From Rebecca billardiae RCC1528 (Eukaryota; Haptophyta), in the NCBI GenBank assembly GCA_965240325.2, contig OZ251222.1:2170001-2234000 (forward strand): a DNA stretch of 64,000 bases, in the 5' to 3' direction. The position numbers and the translations under genes are program-made. The stretch's first letter is position 1. The number at the start of each line of letters is the position of its first letter. Below are positions 20,901-34,600 of this stretch, one piece after another. Below the pieces are notes generated by a model, which did not search any database, had not been told where the DNA came from, and saw nothing but the letters and a program-made list of their open reading frames with translations.

Positions 20901-23900
20901 AGCGCGAGGATGGTCAGGTAGTGCACGAGGCCACGGAGGAGGTTGTCGTCGGCCTTGTTGCGCGTCCACGCCTTGTACGCGCGCCACACGTACCGCGCGT
21001 TGATCAGCCGCGTCAGCCGCAGCCCGAGCACGACGACGGGCTGCGCGTCGAGCGCCAGGGCGAACAGGTCCTGCGGCCACGCAGCCACCATGTCCCAGCC
21101 AAGCTCGGTCGCCATGTAGTTGCGCGTGATCTGCGCCGGGTCCCACACCGTGACCGAGCTCTCGTTGACGTACGTCGTGCGGAAGCGCAGCGCAATGCGC
21201 AGCAGATAGAAGGCGCTCAGCGCGTGGTTGTGCGGGCCGAGCCACCAGCCGAGCGCCGACGCCTCGTCGAAGAATGCCAGCTGCAGCGGCATCAGCACGA
21301 CTTCCCACGCGCTCAGGCCGAGGAAGAGGCGCTCGACGCAGAAGCTCGCCAGGCCGTCGTGCCGCAGGAGGAGGCAGGCGCGCGCGTCGCCCGCGGCGCC
21401 GAGCTCGGCGCCGCCCTCCGAGCTGCCGCCGCCGCCGCCGCCGCCGCCGGCCGCGCGGGCGCGCGCGCCCTCCGCTGAGCGCACCGCGGCCGCGCGCGTG
21501 CGCACAGCGCCCACGTACTCCGACCAGGAGGCCGCCGCCGGCTGCGGTGGCGGCGGCTGGGCGGAGGATGCCTTCGCGCCGGGCGTGGCGGCCGGGGTGC
21601 GCGTGGGCGCGCCGCCGCCGCCCGCGAGCTTGCGCTCCGGCAGCACGTGCGCGTCGAGCTGCTCGGCCGACCACGCGAGCCACGCGCGCCGCCATTCGAC
21701 CGATGGAACGTGCGCTGGCTGGGCGGCAACCGGCCCGCCCGCCCCGCCGTCCGCGCCCGCCTCGGCCAGGCCGACGGCGTTCGCCTCGGCGGTGGCGGTG
21801 AGCTGCCCCGAGTCGATGCGCCGCTGCAGCGCGTCCGCGAGCGCGCCGAGCGCCGACGCCGAGCCCAGCGCCTCGCCAAGAGCCTTTGCGGCCGCCGACT
21901 CCTCAGCGGAGCCAGCCGTGGCCGCGCCGCCGCCCGCGCCCGCGCTGGGCTCGCCAGCTTTGCCCGGTGCCGGCGTGGCGCCGGCCGAGGCGCCGACGAG
22001 CATGGTGCTGAGGCTGGCCCTGCGCATGCCCGCGCCGCCGCCGCCTCCGTCCGCGCCGCCCTGCTCGCCAGCCGGCTTGTGCAGCGAGCTCAGGTTGATC
22101 ACCAGAGCTCCAGCCGCGGCGGCGTCCGTGCCGGCGGGCGCGGCCGGGGCTGCGCCGCCTCGCGCCTCCTCCGCCTCCTCCTCAGCCCGGCTCGCCAGCA
22201 CCCACGACGCGGCGCCGGCCATGAACTGCGGCGCCGTCAGGCGCCTCAGCCGTGGCGCACGCGCCGCCCCGTCCTCCTGCTCGCCGTCCTGACCGAGCGC
22301 CGAGGCGAGCTGGCTCAGCCCGGAGGAGCGGCGGCGGAGGCTGGCGTTGCCACCGCCGATCCCACCGCCGAGGCTGGGGTGCCGCCTGCGCGCGCCGGGC
22401 GTGCCGCCGAGCCCGCCCTCGTCCGCGTGCCGCAGGCGAGAGCCAGGCGTGCCAAACGACCCGCCGTCGGAAGGGTTGGCGCGCGCCGACACGCTCCCTG
22501 CGCGCGCGCGCCCGCCTCGCGCGCGAGCGCCGCCCGCGCTCGCGCGCGCGCCCGCGAGCGAGGCGAGCTCGAGCAGGTGGCGCAGCAGCGACTTGATGTC
22601 GTCGCCGCCCATCTCTCCGAGCCGCCCCTGCAGCGAGCGCACGTCGCGGATGCGGATCACGCGCTCGCCGCGCCGGTCGAAGCACGCGAAGAGGTCGCGC
22701 AGGAAGCTGGCCGCGTCGACGAGCTCGGCGGGCGGCCCGGGCGGAGCCGACGCGCCGACGGAGCGGTCCGAGGCGCGAGAGGCGCGGCCGCCGCACGCCA
22801 CCCCGACCGCACGCAGCGGCGTGGCGAGCAGCTCCTCGGTCTCGGCCACGCCGATTGGCGTGCCGGCGATCGGCGCGGCGCCCACGCCCCCTTCGACGCC
22901 GCTCACGACGCGCGTGGCCTGAGCCACCGAGCCGCTGCACCGCTGCGCGGACTCGGCGTGCGAGCGCGCCTTGCTCGCGCCTGCCCAGCGCGCGAGGCGC
23001 GCGCTTCGAGACTCGTCCACGGCCGTGGGGCTGGTGGCGCCAGGCCCGGCCGGTTGCGCTCCGGTCGGCGTCGAGCGATCGTCGCGACGCTCGCCCGTCG
23101 GCGTGCTGCGACGCGTGCGCCGCCGCGACTCGGAGGAGCCCAGATCGACGGAGCCGCCGTCTGTCGAGGTCTGATGCGACGGGAGTGGCGGCCCGGCGCC
23201 GCCGCCCGTCACGCCCGCGCTGCGACGGCCTGCCGTTGGGGTGAGCCGCTGGAGCAGGGACACGACCGTGGGGGAGGGCAGCGACGAGGGTGCCCAATCC
23301 GGCGGCGCGGGCGCGCCCTCCGCGCTGTCGGGCTCCACAATGCGCGAGCCGCACGGGCTGCGCACGCCCGCCGCCCGGCTGGCCGAGCAGCGCGCCCACT
23401 GCGACGCCGCCGGGCTGACCTCGCCCGAAGAGAAGAGCGCGCCGCCGCGGCTCCGCCGGCTTCGGAATCGGCCGCTCAGGCTCGTGTCGCTCATCGCGCT
23501 GTCGTCCCGCCCGACCCGCGGCGCGTCGGGCGGAACGATCGGCGGCCGCGTGAGCGCGCGCACCAACGACTCTGAGAGAAAGAGACAGACAAACCCCGCG
23601 TGAGAGAGGAACAGCCAAGGCAGCTCGGCGTCGGGCTCGGCCCAGGCGAGCGCGCTCGAGCCCGCGGCGCTGGCGGGCGTCGCCCCGGCGAAGAGCGGAC
23701 GCGCGAGCGCCGGCTCCGGGCCAGCAGCGGCCGCAGCGGCCGCCTCGCGCCAGAGCGAACCGCCGTCGGGCGCGTCCGCGGCCGAGCCCGCGCTCGGCGA
23801 GCCCGCCAGGTGTGCCGCGCCACCCGCCCCGGCGCCGCGCGAGGCCGCGCCGCCCTCGGCGAGGCCTGCGACGCGGACACCAGGCCCGCACAGCAGGGCG

Positions 23901-26900
23901 AGCTGCTCGGACACCTCGGCGAGCACGCTGACGGCCTCGGCCTGCGAGAGCATGCACAGCTCGCGCAGCAGCGCCAGCGCCGCCTGCCGCTCCGCGTGCG
24001 CGCGCGCCAGCGGGCCGAGCCCTGCGTACGCGCTCGGGGAGAGGCGGCTCTCGAAGTGCGAGCGGAGCAGCTCGAGGCCCGCCTCGGCGCGCGGCAGCCG
24101 GAGGACCAGCCGGGTGAAGGCGTGGCCACTTGCCACCTCGCCTCCACCCGCGCGCGCGTTGGCGGCGATCGGGTGCACAGGCGTTGCACGTGCGGGCGCG
24201 CTCGCGGCGGCGCCGCCGCCGTCGTCGGACGAGCCGGACTCGCTCCCGGACTCGCTCCGAACGTCGTCCTCCTCGTCGGCGCTGTCGTCTTCCTCGCGCT
24301 CGCGCGCGTAGCTCGAGACCCAGTCCTCGATGCAGCGCGGCAGCCTCTTCGCGAGCACCGTCTGCGCCTGCACGAGCTGGCCGAGCGCGCCGTCCAGCTC
24401 AGTGAGCGCGACGCCGAGCTCGTGCTGGTGCGAAACGACCGCGCGCTCCCAGTTGGCGCGCCGCCGCTTGCGCCGCCACAGGTTGCGGTTGACCGCGTAC
24501 ATGTCCTGCGCGAGCGCGCCGGCGAGGAGCGCCTGCAGCTCGGCGTCCTCGGCGAACCGCTCGGGCAGCCGCGCCGCGCTCGTCTGCGCGATCAGCGCGG
24601 CCACCTCGTTGTTGCGCCGCAGCGCATCGACGAGCGGCGTCGCGCCCCAGCGGTCGGTCGCCGACACGTCCGCCATCGCGTCGAGCAGGTACGCCACGGC
24701 GGTGATCGAGCCCGAGGCGGCGGCGACGTGGAGCGGCGTGCGTCCGTCGTACCCGACCGCGTCGACCGACGCGCCGCTCTCCACGACGAACTGCAGCTGC
24801 GCCACGTCGCCGCCCGCCGCGGCGGCGAAGAGCCGCTCGGCGAGCGCCGCGCGGTTGGGGACCGCGCCCGCGCGCACGAGCAGCTGCGTCACGAGCGTGC
24901 GGCCGGAGAGCATCGCCGCGTCGACGGGCGTGCGGCCCCAGCGGTCCTTGGCGTTGGCGTCCGCGAGGCGCGAGATCAGGTACTCCACGACGCGCAGGTT
25001 GCCCTCCGCCGCCGAGAGGTGCAGCGCGGTGCGCCCGTCGTGGTTGGCCGCGCTGATGTCCACGCCGTGCTCGAGCAGCGCGCCCACGTGCTCGACGTTG
25101 CCCTCGGCCGCGGCGGCGCACAGCGCGGCGGCGGGGCGCTCGAGCTCGGCGACGGCGCCGTGCGCGCGCAGCTCGAGCGCCACGGCGTGGTGCCGGCTGC
25201 GCAGCGCCTCCGCGAGCGGCGTCGCGCCCCACTGGTCTCGCGCGTCGACTTCGGCGCCGAGCTGGCACAGCAGCGCCGCCACCTTGTCGTTGCCCTCGGC
25301 GGCGGCGAGGTGGAGCGTGGTGCGCCCGTCGTAGTTGCCGACGCTCAGGTCGGTGCCCCGGCGCGCGAGCGCGCGGACGGTCTCGACGTCGCCCTCCGAC
25401 GCGGCGGCCGCCATCTGCGCGAGCGACTCCTCGTTGCGCGCGATGATGGCTGCGCGGATCAGCTCGCGCACCGCCTCGTGCTCCTCGCGCTCCGCGTCGT
25501 CGAGCGCGGCGGCGGCGGCGCCGCCGCCGCCGTCCGCCGCGTCCGCGCCGCTGGGCTCGAGCCCGAAGCGGTTGAGGATGTTGCCCATGATCAGCTCGGC
25601 CTGCTCGGGGTACGAGCCGATCACGTCGTCGTAGTCGCTGCCGGCGAGGACGAGCAGCGTCACGTCGCCCGACGCCGTCGCCGCCACCGTGTACGGCTGG
25701 TGGATGCCGAGGAAGAAGGAGAGCTCGCCCACGACCGGCCCGGCGGCGCCGAGGTCGGAGCGGAGCGTGGCGATGTGCGCGTCGCCCGAGCGCACGGCGA
25801 GCGAGCCGCCGACGCACCAGAGCAGCTCGCGCGCGCCGTCGCCCTGGTTGAAGAGCACCTCGAGCGGCATCGCGTACCGCTCCTTGAGCACGATCACGAT
25901 CTGGTCGAGCAGCTGCGCCGAGCAGTGGTGCAGGACCCAGGTGGCGTGGACGTGCTTGTGGTGCTGCGCCTTGGCCACCTTCACCTTGAGCGAGAGCGGC
26001 AGCTGCTCGAAGATCTTCGCCGTCCCCGACGCGGCCTTGCGGTGCTGGAAGACGAAGTGATTGCGCATCTTGCGCACGACCGCAGGCGGCAGCGAGCGCT
26101 TGTGGCCGTACTCGTCCACCGCCTTGAGCAGCTCCTTGAACTGCAGCGTGGAGCCGTCGGTGCGCACGAGGTAGTGGAAGAGCGTACCGAGCACGAACGC
26201 GTAGAACACGATCTGCACCACGCAGATCAGCACGGCGAAGAGCAGGTCGGCGAGCCGAACAAACGTGATCGTTCCGTACCCCATCGCAGTGACGCCCGTC
26301 CACGCCATGTACAGACTGAGCAAGTACTGCTCCGACTCCGACTCGGCGGCGGGCGCGAACTTGGGGTTGGCCGCGAGCAGCTCGAGCTGCGCCGGCCACG
26401 CGGGCAGCGCGCCCGCGCCGCCCTCGCCCACCTCGGCGAGGAGCCACCACGCGCACGCGATCCAGTGCGGGACGGAGAGCAGCACGAGCGCAAACTTGAA
26501 CGCGGCGAGGAAGCGCACGTTCGTGCCCAGGTCCGAGTTGATGCGGCGCATGTACTCGAAGAGGTCGTGCGCGCGCACGCAGCGCGCGAGCTGCGCGCCC
26601 AGCCACAGGTCCAGCGCGCCGCCGAGAAGCAGGAAGCGCGCGCGACCGGCGTGCAGCAGCACGATCGTGAGCACATCGAGCGCGAGGCGCGCGCGCGTGA
26701 GCGACGCCTCGCCCGAGGAGCCGCCGCGCGCGCCGCCGCCGTGGTGCGTCGTCGAGACGGCGGCGGAGACGGCGGCGGGTGACGTGCGCGGGGCCCTGTG
26801 CTGGTCATACAGCCGCACGCAGATCGCGGCGATCTCGAACACGTCGACGAACACGTCGAGCGCGATGAAGACAGGCGAGGGCAGCGGGAGCAGCGGGAAC

Positions 26901-27256
26901 GCGACGCGCACCGGGATGACAAAGAACTCGTACGCGAGCTGCGGCAGACGGAGCGAGCGGTACACCGTGAGCCAGCGCGCGCGGAGCTGGCGCTCGCGCT
27001 CCAGCTGCGCGACGCGCCGAGCCTCCTCCTCCGCGTCGTCGCCGCCGTCGTCCCCAACCAGCTTCTCGCGCCACTTGACGCTCAGGTGGGTGCGCCGCGG
27101 CGGCACGCCGGCGCGGCGCAGGATGCCGCGAGGGGCGGCGTCCCGCGCCAGCGCCGCGTGGCGCACCGCCGACGCCCGTCGGGACGCCTCGTCGCGCCCC
27201 GTCGCCACGGCGCTGCGGAGCGAGCCGGCGACGGTCGTCGTCGTCCGCAACTTCAT
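17953..27256 (-). CDS. tandem-module cyclic-nucleotide-binding-domain/ankyrin ion channel (4 exons)
   Basis: Predicted exons are 27256-20021, 19897-19649, 19541-18249 and 18114-17953; all introns are GT-AG and phase 0, giving about 2,979 residues. I start at ATG 27256; the frame is open 10 codons further, but only from a TTG. Module 1 has transmembrane segments, the K+-type filter TAMGYGTI (near residue 326), a C-linker, and a CNB domain (GELSFFLGIHQPYTVAA). Some eight ankyrin repeats follow (about 600-900; e.g. GRTTLHLAAAEGNDKVAALL). A ~1,000-residue Gly/Ala/Ser-rich linker includes an EF-hand-like patch near 1,520. Module 2 repeats the layout: filter TTLGLGQVP (near 2,197), CNB domain (GELPFVFGMRHIETA), ankyrins (about 2,500-2,780). 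Each module looks like a plant AKT/KAT-type or CNG/HCN-type channel subunit with ankyrins, so two chains could make a four-domain pore. Membrane location is assured by sequence; ion selectivity and ligand are not. Confidence 0.82.
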
Positions 27257-28644
27257 GGTCGCGCCCGTACACGTCTGGATCTGCAAGTTGCCGATCCGCG
27301 CGCGGGCGCGCGGGAAGCAACCACTTGTACCGGCATGATAACGGAATCTGTTCAGAATCTATCTACATATTTATTTAAGAACCGTTTAAGAGCCGTTCCA
27401 CACCCGTTCAGGCTCGTTCCGGGCCTGCGAAGAATTCAGCGAATCGATGATTGGACGGGGCGGAAACTGCTTCCCTCGTTCAATACGTCTCAGGACAGCC
27501 TGAAATGAGTCGTACAATGTGATCCCATTGCCTTTCATTATTATTCATACTCACACACCGGACGCAGTGTCATCTCATCAGTACTCATCATCAGTACTAC
27601 GAGTATGACATCATGATACAGGGGAACCGTTTTAGTTCAATTAACTCATCCGCTGTTGATGAGCAGAGAGTACGTTGCGTAGCTTCGAGGCTGAGCTGTA
27701 GTGTGGAGCCGACGGCTGTGAGGCCGCGCAGGCGTTCGTGAGCTATGGTGTCGGCTGAGTCGATCCGCGGAGGATGCGCGGTGCTCGGGCCGCTGCGCAA
27801 AGGTAGTGCGCCCACCTTTGCCCCGAGCGCCGGCCTCCACCGCTTGGAGCAGCACGTACAGCACGTGCGCACCGCCGCTCGAACTCCGGATCGCGGGACA
27901 GGCGTGCTCGCGGACCGTCTGAGTGAGGACCGATTGACCGAATCTCACTCCGAGCGCATGTGGCGCGCGACTTGGTCGACTGCATGCGCGCTCTACACGC
28001 GGGGCGAGGTAGCACCGCTGCATACGCGCGCCGTGGCCGCGCTGGCCTACGCTCACGACGACCGTATCTAGTATATCTATCGGCACACGTACATTCCCGC
28101 GAGTCCGCAGAAGAGACAAGAGTCGTCCCTCCATGCTGACACCAGGCACCAGCGCGCGCCGCCCGTCCTGTCCGTGTGGTGCCATGCCAAGGATGTCTCT
28201 TTGGCACCAAGGGTGTCTGCGTGGCACGTGCAGCAGTTCATGGACCCAGACGATGTCTTCGGCGGTGAACTTTGCTTTGTCGGGCGCACTTTGGCCTTGA
28301 TGATGATACCGCGACCAAAATTGGGCGCGCATGTGATCGCGCGGCGGCCGGTGCGTACTTTGACGTGAATACGGAAGTCATCGGCGGGTGCTTCTGCGCG
28401 CGGCCGCGCGACTACTGGATTAAGTAACTTTAATAAGTTGGACTGCTGTGATTCACTCACTCACGTTCACTGTGATGGCAGTGATGGGATCACATCAGTC
28501 AGCATCACGGACATCGTCCAGCCTGATGAGTGATGACTCAAGATGACTTCTGCGACTCATGATTCATGAACACAAAGAGATACAGTCGTAGTCTGTACGA
28601 CATCAGTTTGACTGGGGTAGCTTATCACACAGAAGGCCTGGCCC
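27257..28644. other. intergenic region between the channel gene and the retrotransposon 3' end
   Basis: About 1.4 kb. 27340-27400 is AT-rich (CTACATATTTATTTAAGAACC) and probably lies in the channel promoter. A minus-strand ATG frame at 28332-27646 (228 residues) and an overlapping one at 28460-28077 show no recognisable domain; the second starts at GTG. I treat both as unsupported. 28440-28600 is rich in short TGATGA/TCACTCA-type repeats and ends near the retrotransposon 3' UTR. The 3' end of the element lies somewhere between about 28440 and 28640; I cannot find a poly-A tail or a target-site duplication. Confidence 0.4.
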
Positions 28645-31600
28645 TCAGGTGATATGTGCCCCAGTGTGGCGTGTCGGCCTCAAAGCCGGCGGCAGGGTTC
28701 TGTTGCCCGGAGCAGGGTTTGCTGGCGCATCAGCTGCGTGGGCCGGGGCGTCCGGCTGTTTGCGTTTGCGGGCCGGGGCCGGCACTGATGCCACCCCGCC
28801 GCGCATGCTGGCCTGCATGTATGGCTGTTGCCCAAGGTCAGCCCCGGCGGGCTTCTCCCGGGCAGGCTGTGTCGGCGCGCCGGGTGCGCGCGAAGCGTCA
28901 TTTTGCTGGTGTGGAGCTGCAGTCATGCCTGAGCCGCGCGTGCGGCGCTGGCACAGCCTGGCAGACTTGCGTAGGGGCGGGGCCTCAGGCACCGCAGGCG
29001 TCGGGGCTCTGGGCTGGTCAGGAGCGGGGGCGCCAGGCCAGAGAGGCTGCTGCAGGGTATCGGAATCCGGGCGGCTCCTTTTGGCCGGCGGGCCACGCCC
29101 CACCGCGGGGGGGTCGCCACGCGGCGCGACGGGTGGTGCTTGAGCGCCGGCGCTGCTGCTGGCACCTCCCTGGCTACACCCCGGGGGGTGTCCAAGCGGG
29201 GGGGCGAGTGCCACCGGTGACTGGGGGCTGCCTGTGCAGGCCCTGTGCATAGGGCGCTTGCCGGTGCCTGCAGCGGGGCTGGGCGGAGGCAGTGCAGAGC
29301 TGTCCGGCAACCGCCGCGGCCCATCACCAGCACCTGTGCCATGGTCCTCAGGGCAGTCGTCTGGCCGGTCCCTGGGCTGTTTGCCGCGCCGATTGCTTGT
29401 GGGGCAGCGCTCCCCGTCCTCGAGCCCCGGTCGGCTCGGCAGCGGCAGCACAGGCTCGTAGTGCCCGGTGCCATCAAAGTACACTGCTGCAAGAGTTGGG
29501 TCGCGCGCAAGGAGGCGTTCACGTACCGACTGTTGCTGGCGCGGGTCCGCGGGAGCACCTGCAGAGCCCCCTTGCGGGTGTTGCCAGCGTTGGGGGTCCG
29601 TATACACTGGGTTGTTCATGCTGGACCACCGCGGCACGTGCCTATACAGCGTGCACGCCACCAGGTGCCCGACTGCATCCGAGCTCTCGGGCCTGCCTGC
29701 TGTCCCACCAGCAGGGGCAGTCTGGCTGGCGCGCGGCTGGAACACTGCGATGTCACGCCCCATGACGGCCGCAACCGCGGGTATCATGACAGTGGGCCAG
29801 TACCTCGACGCCCCACCGGCGGCGAGCCCGCCATTGGCCCCGTAGCTCGCTGCAGCCCTGAGCGGCTCGGCGAATTCGTGCAGGGTTGGCTGGGCACCCT
29901 GCCCATGGTATGTGGCCCTATAGCTGTCAGACATGCTGATGGCCTCCAGTCCATCCGCATCCACGAGCCCCAATTGAAGCCGGTGTGTCCGTGAGAGGTG
30001 TGCTGTGCCGAGCACCCAGTCCACAGCAGCTGCCCTGAGGAAGCGGACTGCCTGGTAGGCTGCGGTGCAGGGGCCCACTGCGGCGGCACGTTCCTCAACA
30101 TAGCCCATGGCTGCCAGCAGGAGGCAGTCCCCATGCATGCAAGTAGGGTACACAGCATGCCCCACTGCTGCCAGCAGCGCAGAGGCCGCCCCGCGCCACT
30201 GTGGCTGGACAGCAACGTAGGCAGGCATAGGTGGCAGCTGCACAGCGGGCCGCCGGCGTGCAGGGTGTTGAGAGTGGCCGGCAGCCACATCGTCGATTGG
30301 GGGGCCCGCAGTGCGAGGGGTGGAGCCTGCTGCTGCTGCCAACCGCCGCTGCTGGGCAGGGGGCCCACTCACACCGTTATCATCCTGGTGTGCCAGGGCG
30401 TCTGCATCGGGTGAGCGGGGCCGCCGCCTGCTGCCACGCTGTGCGCCGTGCATCGCCGCGCCAGCCAGGCCAGCGTGCGCTGCTGATGGCGGCTCAGCTG
30501 CGGCGCCCTCCGGCACCGGGCCCAGCAGCTGTGCAGGCAGGGGGTGGCTCGCCGCTGCTGGAGCAAGGCCAGGCCCCAACGCAGCGGGCGCCTGCGCATC
30601 GCTGGCGGGGGCATCTGCAGCCGGTGGGGCAGCTGCGGCCGGCTGCTCTTGCAGCAGCTCATTGGGGGCTGGCGAGTCTTCAGCAGGTGGGCCTGGCTCT
30701 GCCACCTCAGCAGCAGGGGCGGGCTCCGCCTGGCTGGCAGCCGCCCGGCCTTGCTTATGGAGGAGGGCCCAGTACTTATCCAAGTCGTACGTCTTGGCAT
30801 ACGCCGAGCTGAGGCTCAGCGCCCTGCGCTCGTCGTGGATTTTGCTGGCGGCCAGGGCCAAGGGCTTGTGGATCATCCCCGCGGCGTACTGCACCGGCTG
30901 GCCGCCAGGCGGCTGGTGGGCAGCCAGTGCTTGCTTCACAGCTGTGACAGTGGCCTCGGTCACCTTGCCAGCATAGTAGAAGGGGTGAAGCGTCGCCTGG
31001 ACCGCGAGTCGGGTGGCTTCGGGCTGTGGGATGGCGCCATTCGAGGCCTTACGTATCGCAGCTCCCACCCTGTCCTCAGCGTTCCGCTGCGCGTGTGCGT
31101 GCGGGCACTGATGGAAGACGTGGTGCACGCTATCCGGCCCTGGGTTCGGGTCCCCCGCCTTCAGGCAGAATAGGCACTCTGTGCCCAGGGCATAGGTCGC
31201 CCGCGAGCTGGTGCACCGTCGCCGGACATCAGCCAGGGCCGGTGTGGCTGCCACAGCATCCGCATTGTAAACCAGTGCACCGACCGCGCAGCGCAGCACA
31301 AACTTACTGATGCGCTCGCGGCACCACTGGTTCTGAAGCGAGTGTGTGGACTCGCTGACATCGCATGGGAGCGGGGTACCGCCCTGGTGGTCGGGTTCCT
31401 GGTCACTGTCGGGTCCAGCCAGTTTGAGCCTGTACTTCGCTGCTGCAGCAGGCGTGGCAGCATGTGCCTCCAGCGCAGCCCTGCGCGCCCTGTCCATGAC
31501 GCGGGTGCGGACCTGGTTTGGGCAGGACGGTAGCAACGTGGCAGAGCAGTGCTCCATCAGTGACACTCTGTACGGCAGCCAGACCATCGGCCCCAGTGCG

Positions 31601-34600
31601 AACGATGCCTGCCGGTCACCCCTGGCGACCTGCTTGCTGGCCCAATCCGCACACAGGTTGCAGACCGTACGGAGCGCAGCTTCGCGTGGGGTGCCAGGGG
31701 CATGTCCGAGCACTATGCGCAGCAGGGCTTCACATTGGGCCGAGCTCACGCAGAAGGCATTGTCGAGGGCCGACCACCGTGGGGCCAGGGTGTTGCCAAC
31801 CAGGCGGTCCAGTTCCGCATGGCCTGCCTGTTGGTGGCGAAACGCCCACTGGTGACCCGACGCCGGTGGGACGCAGATGTCCAGGAGCCGGAGGAGGCGC
31901 ACCATGTGGGGGCTGCCAGAGAGGAGTTTGGCTGCGGTGCCAGTGCCCTGGCGGGGAACAGACTCTCCCGGGGCTGTCAAGTCCGGTCGGGCGCGGAGGG
32001 TGTGGTGCAGGGCAGTATCGCAGTCCCACCCTATGTGGGCGTGCCGCACTCCAATAGTAGAGAGCACCTTCACTCCCAGGGTGGCAGCGGCAATCTCAGA
32101 GTTCTGGGCTGACTGCTCACCGGGGTACGTGGCTGTGAAGATGGTGATGGCATGGCGCTCGCCGCCCGGTGTGAGGGGTAGCGCATATGCCACAGCAGCT
32201 GCCCCCTGGCCCCTGCCTGGGACGTAGGAGCCATCCACTCCGGCCATCAGCCTGTCTGTGTCAGCCAGCAGGCCGCGCACTGGCAGCCTGCCATCAGTAG
32301 GGATTTCGCGTTCGTGGGCCGCAGCCCGGTCCGCAGGGCCCAGGTGCCCGGTGAGCAGAAAGTTTTCCGGGGCGGTGAGCCAGTTGTCAACGAGCCCATC
32401 CAGCAAGGCATGGGCCAGGCGACCGCACATCCACTCCTGCGCGGGGTCGTATGCACGGAGGGCCCTCCTGCCGTCCGCTGTGAAGAGGGAGAGGACAGCT
32501 GCTGCGGCTCCCCCATTGGTGGCGCGTATCATCTGCGCGGCGGAGGTCCCACCATCACGCAGGATGCTCTCCTCCAGCATGCTCGTGTGGGCACGGCCCG
32601 GCAGGTTGGGGCCAGCCCTGGGCACTGCCATCTCGATCGTGGCACCCACAGTCATGTCGAGGATGGCGTTGAGCCGGGCAGTCCGGCTGCTGCGCTTCCG
32701 CCGAGACAGCCTATTGGAGTACGTATCCATGATGTGCTCGACACGCGAGCCGCACACCTCCCTGAGAGTGAGGAGCGCGAGTTCACGGTAGGTGGCCGGC
32801 GCCCACCGCGCCGCACCGGCCGGGCAGGTGTTCAGCGCGCGCAGCCCACCCTCGACGAACGGGGGGTACGCCGCAGGGGCAAACCCAGGCGAGTGCAGGC
32901 AGGCGTGCCACTCGCCGAGGGCGCTCCGGGTCAGGTGGCCATCTGCCGCCAGCGAGTTCGCAGCCTTCAGCAGAGTGGTCACCTTCTGCCCAGCATCTCT
33001 GGCCTGGGGATCCTCGGGGCCAATGCCCCACGTCTTGGCGGGGCCGCACGCGGCGATGCGCGCGGACGCGTGCGGCAGCCCAACACGCTGCCACACAGGG
33101 CGCAGGATCGTGGTGCGCATGCCGCGCAGCTCGTCTTTGGTGAGCTTGCTGGCACTGAGCTTGTAGTCCAGTGTGGACACCACATCGTGCTGGAGGAGGG
33201 TCCCTGTCATCACAGTATGGCAACAGGGGTCCATGGCCGCCACCCCCACGCGCCACGCAGCTTTCTGGAGGCGCTCAGCCACTTTCCGAGAGTGCGCGCC
33301 CCAGGCCAACTCCATGTTGAGGTGGTATCCGAGGTACGCAAACGACTCGCGGTGCGCCGGGTCCAGGGTGGGGACGGTGGCCACCGCCTGGCCGGCCCGG
33401 GGGAACAGCGGGGCGGCTGGGCCGGCCGGCGGGCACGCTCGCCCGCCGCGCGGGGTGCGCGCCGGCCTGTACGCGTGCACACACTTGGCGTGATTGAGAA
33501 CCATGCCATGCGCAGCGAGGAACTTATGGAGGGCCTCAAGCTGGGCAGTGTTCTCCGCCGCAGTGGCGGCCACCAGGGCCAAGTCATCCATGTACCCCTG
33601 CACTTGGATGCGGGCTGTTGGGGGGCCTCTCTGCGGGAGGCGGGCAGTGGCATCTAGCTGGAAAGTGTACCCGGTGGCGGACGTGGCTGTGAACCACTGG
33701 ATGAACATGTTCATGAACAGGCAGAACTTGATGGGGCTCAGCGGGCAGCCCTGCTTGCATCCCCTCCGGATGGGCACCGGGCCAGTAAGACCATGTGGGG
33801 TTCTAGTGACAGCTGTGGACCCCTCGTCCAGCCGATCGAGGCTGGCGATGAGCTGAGGCGGGAATCCATGGAGGGCCAGGGCCTGCCTGAGGGACGAGAT
33901 GGGCACGCTGTCGTATGCCTTGGCGATGTCGCACGCTGTGATGTGCAGCTCGCGGTTGTGCCGCTTGGCATGTGCGATGGCTGCAGTGAGCGCAGCCACA
34001 TGCAGGTCGCCTTGCCCGCCTGCGCGCGACGCGGCCTGCTCTGGTCGGAGCAGCCCCAGCCTGTTGCAGACGTGCTGTATCTGGCTGGCCCGGTGGGCCG
34101 CGGCCATCTTGTATATCACGCTCTGCAGCGCGATTCCCCGGTAGTTGCTGAGGGCGAGGGCGTCGCCCTTCTTGTAGAAGTACACAATCTCTGACTGGGT
34201 GATGTGCGCAGGGAGAGGAGAGGTGGAGTGCAGGATTGTGTTGATGCAGTTGATCAGCACCGTCTTCAGCGCAGGCTGTGCCTCCAGGACCAGTTTGAGG
34301 CTGCAAATTTGCACCTTATCGAGCCCTGGGGCCCCGTTGGACTTGGCCCTGCCCAGTATACGCTTGAGGTCCTCGGCGCGCATGGGCGCAGTGACTGCCC
34401 TTACTAGCTCGGGGGTCCACCTGTCCCTGATCGGCCTCCATATGGCTTCGTCCTCATAAGGGTGGGGCCCTGGGGTGCGTTCCGCCGGCTGGCCGATGTT
34501 CGAGGCAGTGTAGGCTGCAGCTAGCTCCTTTATCCGTGCAGGGTCGTCAGTGACACCTGCTCGGCCAGTGGTGGGGTCGGTGGTGCGGAGGAGGGTGAGC

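Noticed and set aside
27646-28460. Two overlapping minus-strand frames of 228 and 127 codons
   Set aside because: No recognisable domain, the shorter one starts with GTG, and the region lies between a gene promoter and a retrotransposon end.
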